Of a stretch of 64,000 nt of DNA, positions 15,865-24,010 are shown one piece after another. How positions within the stretch are numbered: the first letter of the stretch is position 1; each line of letters opens with the position of its first letter. Source of the DNA: Actinomycetes bacterium (GTDB lineage Bacteria > Actinomycetota > Acidimicrobiia > Acidimicrobiales > RAAP-2); assembly GCA_021848365.1 (NCBI GenBank), contig JAJZUS010000002.1, positions 1 to 64,000 of the forward strand. The letters are read 5' to 3'. The notes under the pieces are model-generated. The model was not told where the DNA came from and did not search any database. It saw only the letters and a program-made list of their open reading frames with translations. Both the position numbers and the translations under genes were made by a program.

Positions 15865-16887
15865 ATGAAGTCACGTTCGTGGCGCGTCATCCAGGGGGCG
15901 GCGATCGCCTCCACTCTGGCTGCGTCGTCGATGGCGTTCGTCGGGGGCGCGGCCTCCGTCGCCGGCGCCGCCAGCTCGAAGTACACCATCGCGTTCGTCG
16001 TCGGGGCCGAGGCCGACCCATTCTTCCAGTCGATGTACGTCGGCGCGAAGGCCGAAGCGGCAAAGCTCCACGTGAACTTGATCTGGCAGGGTGATCCGGT
16101 CGACTACTCGCCCGCCACCCAGATCCCCGTCGTCCAGCAGGTGTTGGCGCTCAAGCCCAACGCCCTCGTAATCGCCCCGACGGACACCAAGGCCCTTAAC
16201 CCGTACATCGCGTCGGCGGTGAAGTCGGGCATCAAGGTGCTGAACGTGGACTCGGGTTCCTCGTACCAGAAGAACATCACGTCGTGGGTCACCGGCAACA
16301 ACGCCCAGGGTGGCAAGGCTGCGGCTGACGCTCTGGCACAGGCCATGGGCTACGCCAAGAACTGCACGTCGTCGAACAAGTGCAACGTCGCGATCGGCGT
16401 CTCCTCACTGACCACCTCGACCGACGCCGCCCGCGTGGCGGGGTTCAAGGCCGAAGTGAAGGCCAAGTACCCGAACATCACGATGCTGAACGACGTGGTG
16501 AGCCAGTCACAGCCCTCGGTCGCCCAGTCGGCCTTCGCTCAGGACATCTCCGCCCACAACCTCGCCGGCATCTTCGCGGTCGACGGGACGGACTCCGAGG
16601 GAGCGACCAACGCGGTGAAGGCAGCGGGCTCGGCCGGAGCCAAGATCAAGATCGTCGGCTACGACGCCTACGCGTCCAACATCTCCTCGATGACCGCCGG
16701 CGGCCTGGGCGCGATCTCCGCAATCATCTCGCAGCAGCCGACTCTCGAGGGCCAACTCATCATCCAATACGCCGTTCAGGCGCTCCAGCACAAGAAGGTC
16801 CCGCACCTGCGCACCCTGCCGAACATCACGCTGACGCCCACGACGTCAGCCGCGGTGCTCGCCAAGTACCAGTACGTCGCTAGCTGA
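15865..16887 (+). CDS. Sugar ABC transporter substrate-binding protein (FrcB/RbsB type)
   Basis: 340 residues with an N-terminal signal peptide (basic start, hydrophobic core, cleavage near AGAASS). The rest is a type-1 periplasmic binding fold: YTIAFVVGAEADPFFQSMYVG, VIAPTDTKAL, AVDGTDSEGATNAVKA and IVGYDAYASN are typical of ribose/fructose-type binding proteins. ATG 15865 has AGGGGG about 10 nt upstream. It is the first gene of the importer. With the single-domain ATPase, LacI and ROK fructokinase-like neighbours, it resembles the fructose system FrcBCA; the ligand is inferred. Confidence 0.85.
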   Translation: MKSRSWRVIQGAAIASTLAASSMAFVGGAASVAGAASSKYTIAFVVGAEADPFFQSMYVGAKAEAAKLHVNLIWQGDPVDYSPATQIPVVQQVLALKPNALVIAPTDTKALNPYIASAVKSGIKVLNVDSGSSYQKNITSWVTGNNAQGGKAAADALAQAMGYAKNCTSSNKCNVAIGVSSLTTSTDAARVAGFKAEVKAKYPNITMLNDVVSQSQPSVAQSAFAQDISAHNLAGIFAVDGTDSEGATNAVKAAGSAGAKIKIVGYDAYASNISSMTAGGLGAISAIISQQPTLEGQLIIQYAVQALQHKKVPHLRTLPNITLTPTTSAAVLAKYQYVAS

Positions 16888-16899
16888 TCACTCTCCCCC

Positions 16900-16937
16900 G
16901 AGGACCGGGTCGGGCTCTCCCGCCCGGCCCGGTCCTC
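16900..16937 (+). terminator. GC-rich hairpin between binding-protein and permease genes
   Basis: GAGGACCGGG (16900-16909) pairs perfectly with CCCGGTCCTC (16928-16937), with further pairing inside. There is no U-run. Such a hairpin 13 bp after the binding-protein stop would partly terminate transcription or protect the upstream mRNA, giving more binding protein than membrane subunits. Confidence 0.6.
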
Positions 16938-16975
16938 ACCATTAGTAGATTCGATCGAGCCGACCAAGGAGTGTG

Positions 16976-18004
16976 GTGAGCACCTCGTCTGAGCGACCCG
17001 AGAGCGCCGTCGCCGGGGCCCCCGCACCGTCCCGGCTGCGTCGCGTGGTGACCAATCAGCAGTTCGTGCTGTTCCTAGTCCTGTTGGCGCTGATCGTCTT
17101 CTTCGGAATCCGAAACTCCCTCTTCTTCCGCACCGGCGAGTTCTCGAACCTGCTCACGGACTTCAGCGGCCTCGTCCTCATCGCCATCGCCGAGACCTTC
17201 GTGATCACCGCCGGTGGCATCGATCTCGCCGTCGGCTCCACGACCGCAGTGACCGGCGTCATCGTGGCCGGGTGGATCCAGCCCCTCGTCACTCACAACG
17301 TCAACCAGGCAGTGGTGCTCCTCGTGGGTACCGCGGCCGCCATCGTGATAGGGGGCCTCGCCGGCGGCTTCAGCGCCCTGCTCATCACGGTCTTCGACCT
17401 CGTCCCGTTCGTCGCGACCCTAGTCACCTACAGCGTCGGAGCCGGCCTCGCACTCGTCATCTCGCACGGTGCCCCCGTCGGCTACAACCCGAGCGCCATC
17501 TACTGGAGCGCCTCCGGTGTGGGCATGGTCACCTGGCTGGTGGCCATCGTGCTGCTCGTCGCCATCGTCCTCGGCGTGGTCCTGCACCTCACCGTCTACG
17601 GGCGCTACAACTTCGCCATCGGCTCCAACGAATTCGCCGCCCGAGCGGCCGGCATCAACGTACGCCGTCACCTCGTCTCCGTCTACGTCCTCGCGGGCAT
17701 CCTCGCGGGCCTCACCGGCATGTTCTTCTACATCCGCTCGGGCTCGGGAGCGGCAACCACGGGGGTGACCAACTCGGCCAACCTCGTCGCGATCGCCGCG
17801 GTCGTCATCGGCGGCGCGTCGCTCGTCGGTGGGGTCGGCCGCTGGGCCGGGACGATGCTCGGTGCGGCGGTCCTCACGGTGGTGAGCGACGGTCTCATCT
17901 TCATCAACGTCCCCCCCACCTGGATCCAGGTCGTCGTCGGAGCGCTCATCGCGCTCGCCGCCCTGCTCCAGTCCTTCCGACGCCGATCTCGGAGGATGAC
18001 ATGA
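16976..18004 (+). CDS. Sugar ABC transporter permease (FrcC/RbsC type)
   Basis: About 342 residues, strongly hydrophobic with eight to ten membrane segments. ETFVITAGGIDLAVGS and the GGASLVGGVGRWAGTMLGA region are hallmarks of ribose-type permeases. It forms the membrane channel for the binding protein at 15865. GTG 16976 is preferred, with AAGGAG just upstream; the in-frame GTG 16973 is the alternative. Its stop overlaps the ATPase start (ATGA). Confidence 0.85.
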   Translation: MSTSSERPESAVAGAPAPSRLRRVVTNQQFVLFLVLLALIVFFGIRNSLFFRTGEFSNLLTDFSGLVLIAIAETFVITAGGIDLAVGSTTAVTGVIVAGWIQPLVTHNVNQAVVLLVGTAAAIVIGGLAGGFSALLITVFDLVPFVATLVTYSVGAGLALVISHGAPVGYNPSAIYWSASGVGMVTWLVAIVLLVAIVLGVVLHLTVYGRYNFAIGSNEFAARAAGINVRRHLVSVYVLAGILAGLTGMFFYIRSGSGAATTGVTNSANLVAIAAVVIGGASLVGGVGRWAGTMLGAAVLTVVSDGLIFINVPPTWIQVVVGALIALAALLQSFRRRSRRMT

Positions 18005-18765
18005 CCACGACCGAGACCCGCCAGCCGGTCCTCGAACTGCGCCACGTGAACCTGCACTACGGATCCGTCGAAGCACTGCACGACGTCAGCTTCAGCGCCT
18101 ACGCGGGCGAGGTGATCGGGCTCGTCGGTGACAACGGGGCCGGGAAGTCGTCCCTCATCAAGACCATTTCCGGCGTCAACGTCCCGGATTCGGGCGAGAT
18201 CCTCGTCGACGGGACCCGCCGCCACTGGCGCAGCCCACACGACTCCATGGCGGCGGGCATCGAGACCCTGTACCAGGACTCGGGACTCGCCCCCGACCTC
18301 TCCATTGGCTCCAACGTCTTCCTCGGTCGCGAGAAGCGTCGCCGCGGGCTGCTCGGGCGACTCGGTTTCGTGGACCAGACGTCGATGGAACACGAGGCCC
18401 TCGAGCACCTGGCACGCGTCGGCATCACCATTCCCGAAACCAACCGCACGGTCTCCGAGCTCTCGGGCGGCCAGCGCCAAGCGGTCGCCATCGGTCGCGC
18501 CATCGCGTGGGCTCGCCACGTCATCATCCTCGATGAGCCGACCAACCACCTCGGCGCCCGTCAGTCCGCCGAGGTCTTGAAGGTGATCACCTCAGCCCGT
18601 GAGCACGGTCTGTGCGTCCTCTTCATCTCCCACACCCTCCCCCACGTCCTGGAGGTCACCGACCGCATCATCGTGCTGCGGCTCGGGCGCGTGGTGCGCG
18701 ACGCGCCGACGAAGGAGTTCACCGTGGAGAGCCTGCTCGGCGCCATCACGGGCCTCAACGAGTAG
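18001..18765 (+). CDS. Sugar ABC transporter ATP-binding protein, single domain (FrcA-like)
   Basis: 254 residues with one nucleotide-binding domain: Walker A GDNGAGKSS, signature LSGGQRQAV, Walker B VIILDEPTNHLG and H-loop FISHTL. RbsA-type ATPases normally carry two domains; a single domain is typical of FrcA in fructose importers, which fits the ROK kinase upstream. The ATGA overlap with the permease means translational coupling. Confidence 0.85.
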   Translation: MTTTETRQPVLELRHVNLHYGSVEALHDVSFSAYAGEVIGLVGDNGAGKSSLIKTISGVNVPDSGEILVDGTRRHWRSPHDSMAAGIETLYQDSGLAPDLSIGSNVFLGREKRRRGLLGRLGFVDQTSMEHEALEHLARVGITIPETNRTVSELSGGQRQAVAIGRAIAWARHVIILDEPTNHLGARQSAEVLKVITSAREHGLCVLFISHTLPHVLEVTDRIIVLRLGRVVRDAPTKEFTVESLLGAITGLNE

Positions 18766-18903
18766 CCCACCGCGACTCGCGGGGACGGCGGCGGGCTCCA
18801 CGGATCGCACCATCCCCACGTCGCCGAGTGATCCCGCCCGCTCGCCGCGAACATTCTCGGCGAGAGCGGCATCGGTGCCCGCCATCGAGCCAACCCGCGG
18901 GGA

Positions 18904-18918
18904 TAGCCTCGAACGGTG
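18904..18918 (+). promoter_or_regulatory. Leaderless promoter element of the ABC-2 operon
   Basis: TAGCCT at 18904-18909 is followed by six bases and then the GTG start at 18916. This is the TANNNT-N6-start arrangement repeated across this window, placing the transcription start at or next to the start codon. Confidence 0.55.
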
Positions 18919-19812
18919 ACCGGCGGCCTCGTCCTCAGTGGTCTGCGTCGCCGGTTCGGTGATCTCGTGGCGCTGCGGGATCTCACGTTCGACGTGGCGG
19001 GCGGCGTCGTCACCGGATTTCTCGGTCCCAACGGGGCGGGAAAGACAACCACGATGCGCGCCATCTTCGGCCTCACCGATCTCGACGGTGGGACGATCAC
19101 GTGGGACGGTCGCCCCGTGGACGAGTCGATGCGTCGGCGCTTCGGCTACATGCCCGAGGAGCGCGGCCTCTACCCCACCATGCGCGTCGGCGACCAGGTC
19201 GAGTATCTCGGACGGCTCCACGGGCTCTCCGCCCTCGACGCTCGTCGGTCGGCGCAGCGGTGGCTCGAGCGACTCGGGATCGCCGATCGGGTCGCGGACC
19301 GGGTCGAGGACCTGTCGCACGGCAACCAGCAACGCGTACAGCTGGCCTCGGCGCTCGTCCACGAGCCCGAGCTGCTGGTCCTCGACGAGCCCCTCGCCGG
19401 GCTCGACCCCACCGGCATCGACGACATCGGGGCGGTGCTCGTCGAGCAAGCTCGTCACGGGCGCGGCGTCCTCTTCTCCAGCCACCAGTTGGATCAGGTG
19501 GAGGACCTGTGCGAGCAGGTCGTGATCATCGACCACGGCCAGCTAGTCGTGCGAGGGACGGTGGACGAACTCGCGAGCGCTGGACCCCCCCGGTTGCGGG
19601 TACGCGTCGAGGGGGACCGTGACGGGTCGTGGGCCGAGTCGTTGTCCGGGGTCACGGTGTCCGAGGTCCGCGGCGGCGAGGTGCGGCTCGTCCTCGATCC
19701 GGGCGTCGACTCGTCCGCCGTGCTGGCGGCGGCGGCGCACGTCGGCCGGGTGACGGAGTTCTCCCTCCAGCGTCGTCGCATGTCGGAGGTCTTCCGGGAG
19801 GCGGTGCGATGA
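18916..19812 (+). CDS. ABC-2 type transporter ATP-binding protein (NatA-like)
   Basis: 298 residues. Walker A GPNGAGKTTT, Q-loop region MPEERGLYPTM, signature LSHGNQQRVQ, Walker B LLVLDEPLAGLDP and H-loop FSSHQLDQ are all intact. The C-terminal extension of about 80 residues is typical of NatA/drug-type ATPases. It works with the permease whose ATG overlaps its stop. Substrate unknown (Na+ or a drug in relatives). Confidence 0.85.
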   Translation: MTGGLVLSGLRRRFGDLVALRDLTFDVAGGVVTGFLGPNGAGKTTTMRAIFGLTDLDGGTITWDGRPVDESMRRRFGYMPEERGLYPTMRVGDQVEYLGRLHGLSALDARRSAQRWLERLGIADRVADRVEDLSHGNQQRVQLASALVHEPELLVLDEPLAGLDPTGIDDIGAVLVEQARHGRGVLFSSHQLDQVEDLCEQVVIIDHGQLVVRGTVDELASAGPPRLRVRVEGDRDGSWAESLSGVTVSEVRGGEVRLVLDPGVDSSAVLAAAAHVGRVTEFSLQRRRMSEVFREAVR

Positions 19813-21128
19813 CGCGCGCCCTCGCGATACGGCTCGTCATCGCCGCCCTCGTCCTCGTGGCGGTGATTCGTCGTGCGTGGCGACGCCGGCAGCGAGCGGG
19901 TCAGCGGGTCTCGACGCGCGCCAACCAGCGAGTCTCGTCACGGGCCGATCGCAGCGTGGTCCTCCTCGTCGCCGCGCGCGAGATTCGCCAGCGCCTGCGT
20001 GGACGGGTACTCAAGGTGTCGACCCTCGTCATCATGCTCGCGGTCGTGGCCGTGATCGTGCTCCCGACGATCCACTCCCACACGTCCTCTCGCGTCCGCC
20101 TCGCCGTCGTGACCGGGGCCCCCGCGTCGGTCGACGCGCTGGCCGCGCGCACGGCGACCGCCCTCGGACTGCGCCTGCGCGTCTCGTCCGTCCCCTCGTC
20201 CTCAGCCGGACGGGCCGCCCTGACCGCGAACCGAGTCGACCTCGTCGTCACGGACCACTCGAACGTCGTCGTCGCTCGGGCCCCGTCGCCCACCGACACC
20301 TCGCCGTCCGCCCAGTTCGTCCGCGACCTGGCGAACGAGCTGGGAACCGCTCGAGCCGTCGCCGCCGCGGGACTCTCGCCCGCTCAGGCCGACGCGCTGG
20401 CCCACGCGGCCCCGGTCACGATCACCGCGCTGAGCGGCTCGAGCCGTCGACACCTGGTCGACCCCACGTCGATCATCGGCATCATCCTCACCTTCGTCCT
20501 CCTCTCCCAGTACGACCAGTGGATCCTCACGGGCGTGATGGAAGAGAAGTCGAGCCGCGTGATCGAGGTCCTCCTCGCCGCCGTGAAGCCTCTCCAGCTC
20601 ATCGCCGGCAAGGTCCTCGGCATCGGAGCCGTCGCCCTGGCCCAGGGCACTCTGATCGTGACCACGGCCCTCGTCGCGGCGTCGGCGGTCGGTTCACCGA
20701 TCCTCCACGGAACGGCCCCGTGGGTCCTCGCGTCGTCCCTGCTCTGGCTCGTCCTCGGCTACGTCTTCTACAGCTGGGTCTTCGCCGCCGCCGGGTCGAT
20801 GGCCGAGCGGATGGACCAGGCCCAGTCCCTCGTCTTCCCGCTCACGGTCCCCCTCATCGCCGCCTACGTCTACGCGCTCTCGACCGCCAGTTCGGGCAGC
20901 GCCTCGCTCCTCTTCAAGATCCTCGCCTACTTCCCCCCGACGGCCCTCTTCGCCATGCCCACCCTCGTCGGACTCCACGCCGTCGGGGTCGGCGGCTTCG
21001 TCGCGTCGGTCGTGATCGACCTCGTCGGGACCTACCTGATCGCCCGAGTGGCGGCGGCCGTCTACCGACGCGCCATCCTCCGCACGGGGGGACGCGTGCG
21101 CTGGCGCGACCTCACGCGTCCGCGCTGA
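19809..21128 (+). CDS. ABC-2 type transporter permease (NatB-like)
   Basis: 439 residues. It has an N-terminal membrane anchor, a second membrane helix (LVIMLAVVAVIVLPTI), a large extracytoplasmic domain of about 170 residues, then five to six C-terminal membrane helices. The GVMEEKSSRVIEVLLAAVKP motif is diagnostic of NatB-type ABC-2 permeases. Coupled to the ATPase by ATGA overlap. The direction is presumably export. Confidence 0.85.
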   Translation: MTRALAIRLVIAALVLVAVIRRAWRRRQRAGQRVSTRANQRVSSRADRSVVLLVAAREIRQRLRGRVLKVSTLVIMLAVVAVIVLPTIHSHTSSRVRLAVVTGAPASVDALAARTATALGLRLRVSSVPSSSAGRAALTANRVDLVVTDHSNVVVARAPSPTDTSPSAQFVRDLANELGTARAVAAAGLSPAQADALAHAAPVTITALSGSSRRHLVDPTSIIGIILTFVLLSQYDQWILTGVMEEKSSRVIEVLLAAVKPLQLIAGKVLGIGAVALAQGTLIVTTALVAASAVGSPILHGTAPWVLASSLLWLVLGYVFYSWVFAAAGSMAERMDQAQSLVFPLTVPLIAAYVYALSTASSGSASLLFKILAYFPPTALFAMPTLVGLHAVGVGGFVASVVIDLVGTYLIARVAAAVYRRAILRTGGRVRWRDLTRPR

Positions 21129-21132
21129 GGCC

Positions 21133-22020
21133 CTACGCGAGCCCCGACAGCGCGCGAATCGCGCGCGCCAGGGCGGCGTTGTCCTCGTCGCCGAAGCCCC
21201 GACCGATGAGACCATCCTCGAGGGCCGCCGCGAGGGCCGCCACGGGGAGGGTGGACCCCGACTGCGACGCGAGATCCAGGGCGATGCGAAGGTCCTTGCG
21301 GTGCAGGGACAGACGGAAGCCCAGCGGGTAGTCGTTCTCGATCATGCGCGTCGCTCGATTGGCGAGCACCCACGACCCGGCCGCCCCTCCCGCGAGCGCT
21401 CCCACCACGGCGTTGGCGTCGAGCCCGGCCGCCAGGGCGAGCGTCACGCCCTCAGCGACCGCGAGATAGGTCCCCGCGAGGATCACCTGGTTCACGGCCT
21501 TCGCCCACTGGCCCGATCCCACCGGACCGAGGTGGGTGATCGTGGACCCCACCGCGTCGAGAACCGGGGCCACCCGCGTGACGTCCGCGGTCTCGCCGCC
21601 CACGAGGACGCTCAACGTTCCCCGGCGAGCCCCCTCGGTCCCGCCCGTCACGGGGGCGTCGACGAACCCCACACCGCGGGCGCGCAGCCGTTCGGCCACC
21701 TCCCGCGCCGTCACCGGACTGATCGTCGAGAAGTCGACGACCACTGTCCCGGCCCCGAGGTGATCGGCGAGGCCCTCGTCGCCGAAGAGCACCTCAACCA
21801 CGTCCGGCCCATCGGTGACGCACAGCGCGACGACGTCGGAGCCCGGGGCGACGGCCGAGCGGTCCGCGACCCGATCGACGCCCGACGCCCCCTCCCCGCG
21901 ACCCGGCGTCCGGTTCCAGGCCCGCACCACGAGTCCCGTCGCCGCGATGTTGGCGGCCATCGGGGCACCCATCTCGCCCAGCCCGACGAAGCCCACTTGC
22001 CGTACGTCACCCGTGTTCAT
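21133..22020 (-). CDS. 3-hydroxyisobutyrate / tartronate semialdehyde reductase-type dehydrogenase
   Basis: 295 residues of the beta-hydroxyacid dehydrogenase family. The N-terminal GFVGLGEMGAPMAANI binds NAD(P), DAPVTGGTEGARRGTLSVLVGG is the substrate motif, and the catalytic Lys lies in GSGQWAKAVNQVI. Because it overlaps a glycerate 2-kinase gene by 14 bp, the tartronate semialdehyde reductase role (making glycerate) is favoured over 3-hydroxyisobutyrate oxidation; this is inference. GGGAG stands 5 nt before ATG 22020. Confidence 0.8.
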   Translation of the reverse strand: MNTGDVRQVGFVGLGEMGAPMAANIAATGLVVRAWNRTPGRGEGASGVDRVADRSAVAPGSDVVALCVTDGPDVVEVLFGDEGLADHLGAGTVVVDFSTISPVTAREVAERLRARGVGFVDAPVTGGTEGARRGTLSVLVGGETADVTRVAPVLDAVGSTITHLGPVGSGQWAKAVNQVILAGTYLAVAEGVTLALAAGLDANAVVGALAGGAAGSWVLANRATRMIENDYPLGFRLSLHRKDLRIALDLASQSGSTLPVAALAAALEDGLIGRGFGDEDNAALARAIRALSGLA

Positions 22021-23305
22021 GACCGCTCCCTTCGCGCGTCGAGCGTACCGGGGCTCGCGGACGTCGTCTCGACCCGTCGTCGATCACGACTCCGTAGACG
22101 TCGCAGAGATTCCACCCCGTCGGCCCACCGGGGACGATCGTCCCGATCGAGGTGGCCAGATCGTGGGTGTCGTGACCGGCGAGGACCCTCGCCACGTCGA
22201 CGCCGCGATGCACCGCCGCGGCGAGATCCTCCGGCGCGACCGCGAGTCCCCCCACGTCGACCTCGTGGTCCCGGCCGTCCGTCGCGACGGAGACGGCCAC
22301 CGCCCGGGTCGTACCCGCCGCACCGAGCCGATGAGCCGCGCGGAGGGCGAACTCCTGGCTACGCCCACCTCGACCCGAGCCCTCGACGCGGACCGTGACC
22401 TCCCCGGCGCCGAGCACGGCCACGCGGCCACCCGTCCGTCGTGCGGCCTCGACGAACTCCTCGGCCACGTCGGCCACGTCGCCCACGACCCGGGCGCCCA
22501 TCGAGAGAGTCACGTAGCCGCGCTCCCTCGCCTCTTCGAGCGCGAGGGCGAGGGCGTCGTCGGGAGTCGCGACCACGAACTGACGAACGGGCGGCGCCGG
22601 ATGCCCTACCAGCCACGCGTCGCGAGTCCGACGAGCAGCGCGCCATCGCTCCCCGACGGGGTCGTCGCTCAGCCCGACGGACTCGAGGAGCTGCTCGAGC
22701 TCGGCCACGGACGGCGCGTAGCGGGTCGCTGGTCCGGACCCGACCCAGTCCGGACCGCTCACCACGTTGTCGACCATGGTGACGAGGATCACCTCGCTCG
22801 CGACCGACGCGGCGGCCAATGCTCCACCGCCCACCCACGACGCGGACGCGCGCAGTCGGTTGAGATCCCCGATGTCGGTGCCCTGACGCAGGGCGGCCCG
22901 CCAAAGTTCGAGGAGGTCCGCGGCGTCGAGGGGTTCGACGGGCACCGTCGCCAGAGCCGACGCCCCGCCCGAGAGAGCGATGACGAGCGGGACCTCCACC
23001 GACCCACCCTCCACGAACTCGATCACGGCCCGTCCGTTCGCGAGGCTGCGCTCGCCGACGATCGGGTGGTCTCCCGCTCGGTCACCGGGACGGGCCGCCT
23101 CGGGCGTCGTGACGACGAGGCGGCGTCGCACCCTCACCCCCGAGTCGGCGACGGCCTGCTCCATCGTCGACGCCGCCTTGCCGAGGGCCAGGACGTCGAC
23201 GTCGCGTCCGCCGACGTCGACGAGGGCCGCCCGCATCCGGCCACTCACGTCGAGACGCCGCCAGGCCGTCGCCATCGCGAGGGCATCCGCACGCCACTCA
23301 TGCAC
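22007..23305 (-). CDS. Glycerate 2-kinase (DUF4147/MOFRL family)
   Basis: 432 residues. The N-terminal DUF4147 domain contains LALGKAASTM and VIALSGGASAL. The C-terminal MOFRL domain contains GEVTVRVEGSGRGGRSQEFAL and ATDGRD. The enzyme phosphorylates D-glycerate to 2-phosphoglycerate, feeding glycolysis. It precedes and overlaps the reductase gene that would supply glycerate. GTG 23305 has TAGCGT exactly 6 nt upstream and shares a symmetrical promoter region with the divergent HAD gene. Confidence 0.85.
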   Translation of the reverse strand: MHEWRADALAMATAWRRLDVSGRMRAALVDVGGRDVDVLALGKAASTMEQAVADSGVRVRRRLVVTTPEAARPGDRAGDHPIVGERSLANGRAVIEFVEGGSVEVPLVIALSGGASALATVPVEPLDAADLLELWRAALRQGTDIGDLNRLRASASWVGGGALAAASVASEVILVTMVDNVVSGPDWVGSGPATRYAPSVAELEQLLESVGLSDDPVGERWRAARRTRDAWLVGHPAPPVRQFVVATPDDALALALEEARERGYVTLSMGARVVGDVADVAEEFVEAARRTGGRVAVLGAGEVTVRVEGSGRGGRSQEFALRAAHRLGAAGTTRAVAVSVATDGRDHEVDVGGLAVAPEDLAAAVHRGVDVARVLAGHDTHDLATSIGTIVPGGPTGWNLCDVYGVVIDDGSRRRPRAPVRSTREGSGHEHG

Positions 23306-23311
23306 CCCCTC

Positions 23312-23338
23312 ACGCTACGGCGGCGCGTCCCCTAGCGT
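23312..23338. promoter_or_regulatory. Symmetrical divergent promoter, glycerate kinase / HAD phosphatase
   Basis: Inverted TAGCGT boxes (complement of 23312-23317, and 23333-23338) lie 15 nt apart. Each is exactly 6 nt from the GTG of its own gene (23305 minus, 23345 plus). The arms extend to TCACGCTA and TAGCGTGA. The two promoters overlap, so RNA polymerase probably serves one gene at a time. Confidence 0.55.
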
Positions 23339-23344
23339 GAAGGA

Positions 23345-23995
23345 GTGACCGATCCGATCATCGTCTTCGACCTGGACGGCACCCTGGTCGACTCCGCCCC
23401 CGGGATCCTCGCGTCCTTCCACCTCACTCTCGGGGAGTGGAGTCGCCCCGCGGACCCGGAGGTGCTCGCCACGCTCATCGGGCCGCCGCTCCACGACTCC
23501 TTCTCCCGGCTCGGCTTCGCGCCCGAGGAGATCGACACGGTCGTCGCGCGCTATCGCGAGCACTACGCGAGCGTGGGTCCCGCCGGCACCACGCCCTACG
23601 CCGGGACCCATGACCTGCTCGAGCGCAGCCACGAGGTCGCGACCCTCGCGGTCGCGACTGCCAAGCGGGAGGACTTCGCCCGTCGCATCCTCGAGGAGTG
23701 GGGACTCGAGGGGTACTTCCGCACCATCGTCGGCGCCCCCGTCGACGGGCGACGCGCCGACAAGACGAGCCTCGTGGCCGCCGCCCTGGGGCGAGAGGAC
23801 GGGCGGCGGCCCGTCGGGTGGATGGTCGGCGATCGTCGATTCGACGTGGAGGCCGGGCGGGTGCACGGCCTTCGCACCCTCGGGGTCCTGTGGGGCTACG
23901 GATCCGTGGAGGAACTGACGAGTGCGGGGGCCGACGCCCTGGCTCGGGACGTGAACGACGCCGTGGCTCTCCTCACGGTCTCGCCCGCGGCGTAA
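23345..23995 (+). CDS. HAD-superfamily hydrolase, phosphoglycolate phosphatase-like
   Basis: 216 residues. DLDGTLVDSAPG at the N-terminus is motif I with both catalytic Asp. ATAKREDFARRIL holds the motif II/III region and GWMVGDRRFDVEAG is motif IV. The cap domain and overall pattern fit phosphoglycolate phosphatase or close relatives. Its divergence from glycerate kinase and its position before an LldD-like flavoenzyme support a glycolate-salvage role, although other phosphate monoesters are possible. Confidence 0.75.
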   Translation: MTDPIIVFDLDGTLVDSAPGILASFHLTLGEWSRPADPEVLATLIGPPLHDSFSRLGFAPEEIDTVVARYREHYASVGPAGTTPYAGTHDLLERSHEVATLAVATAKREDFARRILEEWGLEGYFRTIVGAPVDGRRADKTSLVAAALGREDGRRPVGWMVGDRRFDVEAGRVHGLRTLGVLWGYGSVEELTSAGADALARDVNDAVALLTVSPAA

Positions 23996-24010
23996 GACCA
24001 TACTGGGGAG

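Noticed and set aside
17272-18000. In-frame N-terminal extension of the sugar ATPase gene of more than 240 codons
   Set aside because: It lies over the permease gene in another frame, is Arg/Pro/His-rich without family resemblance, and the ATGA start at 18001 fits the operon.
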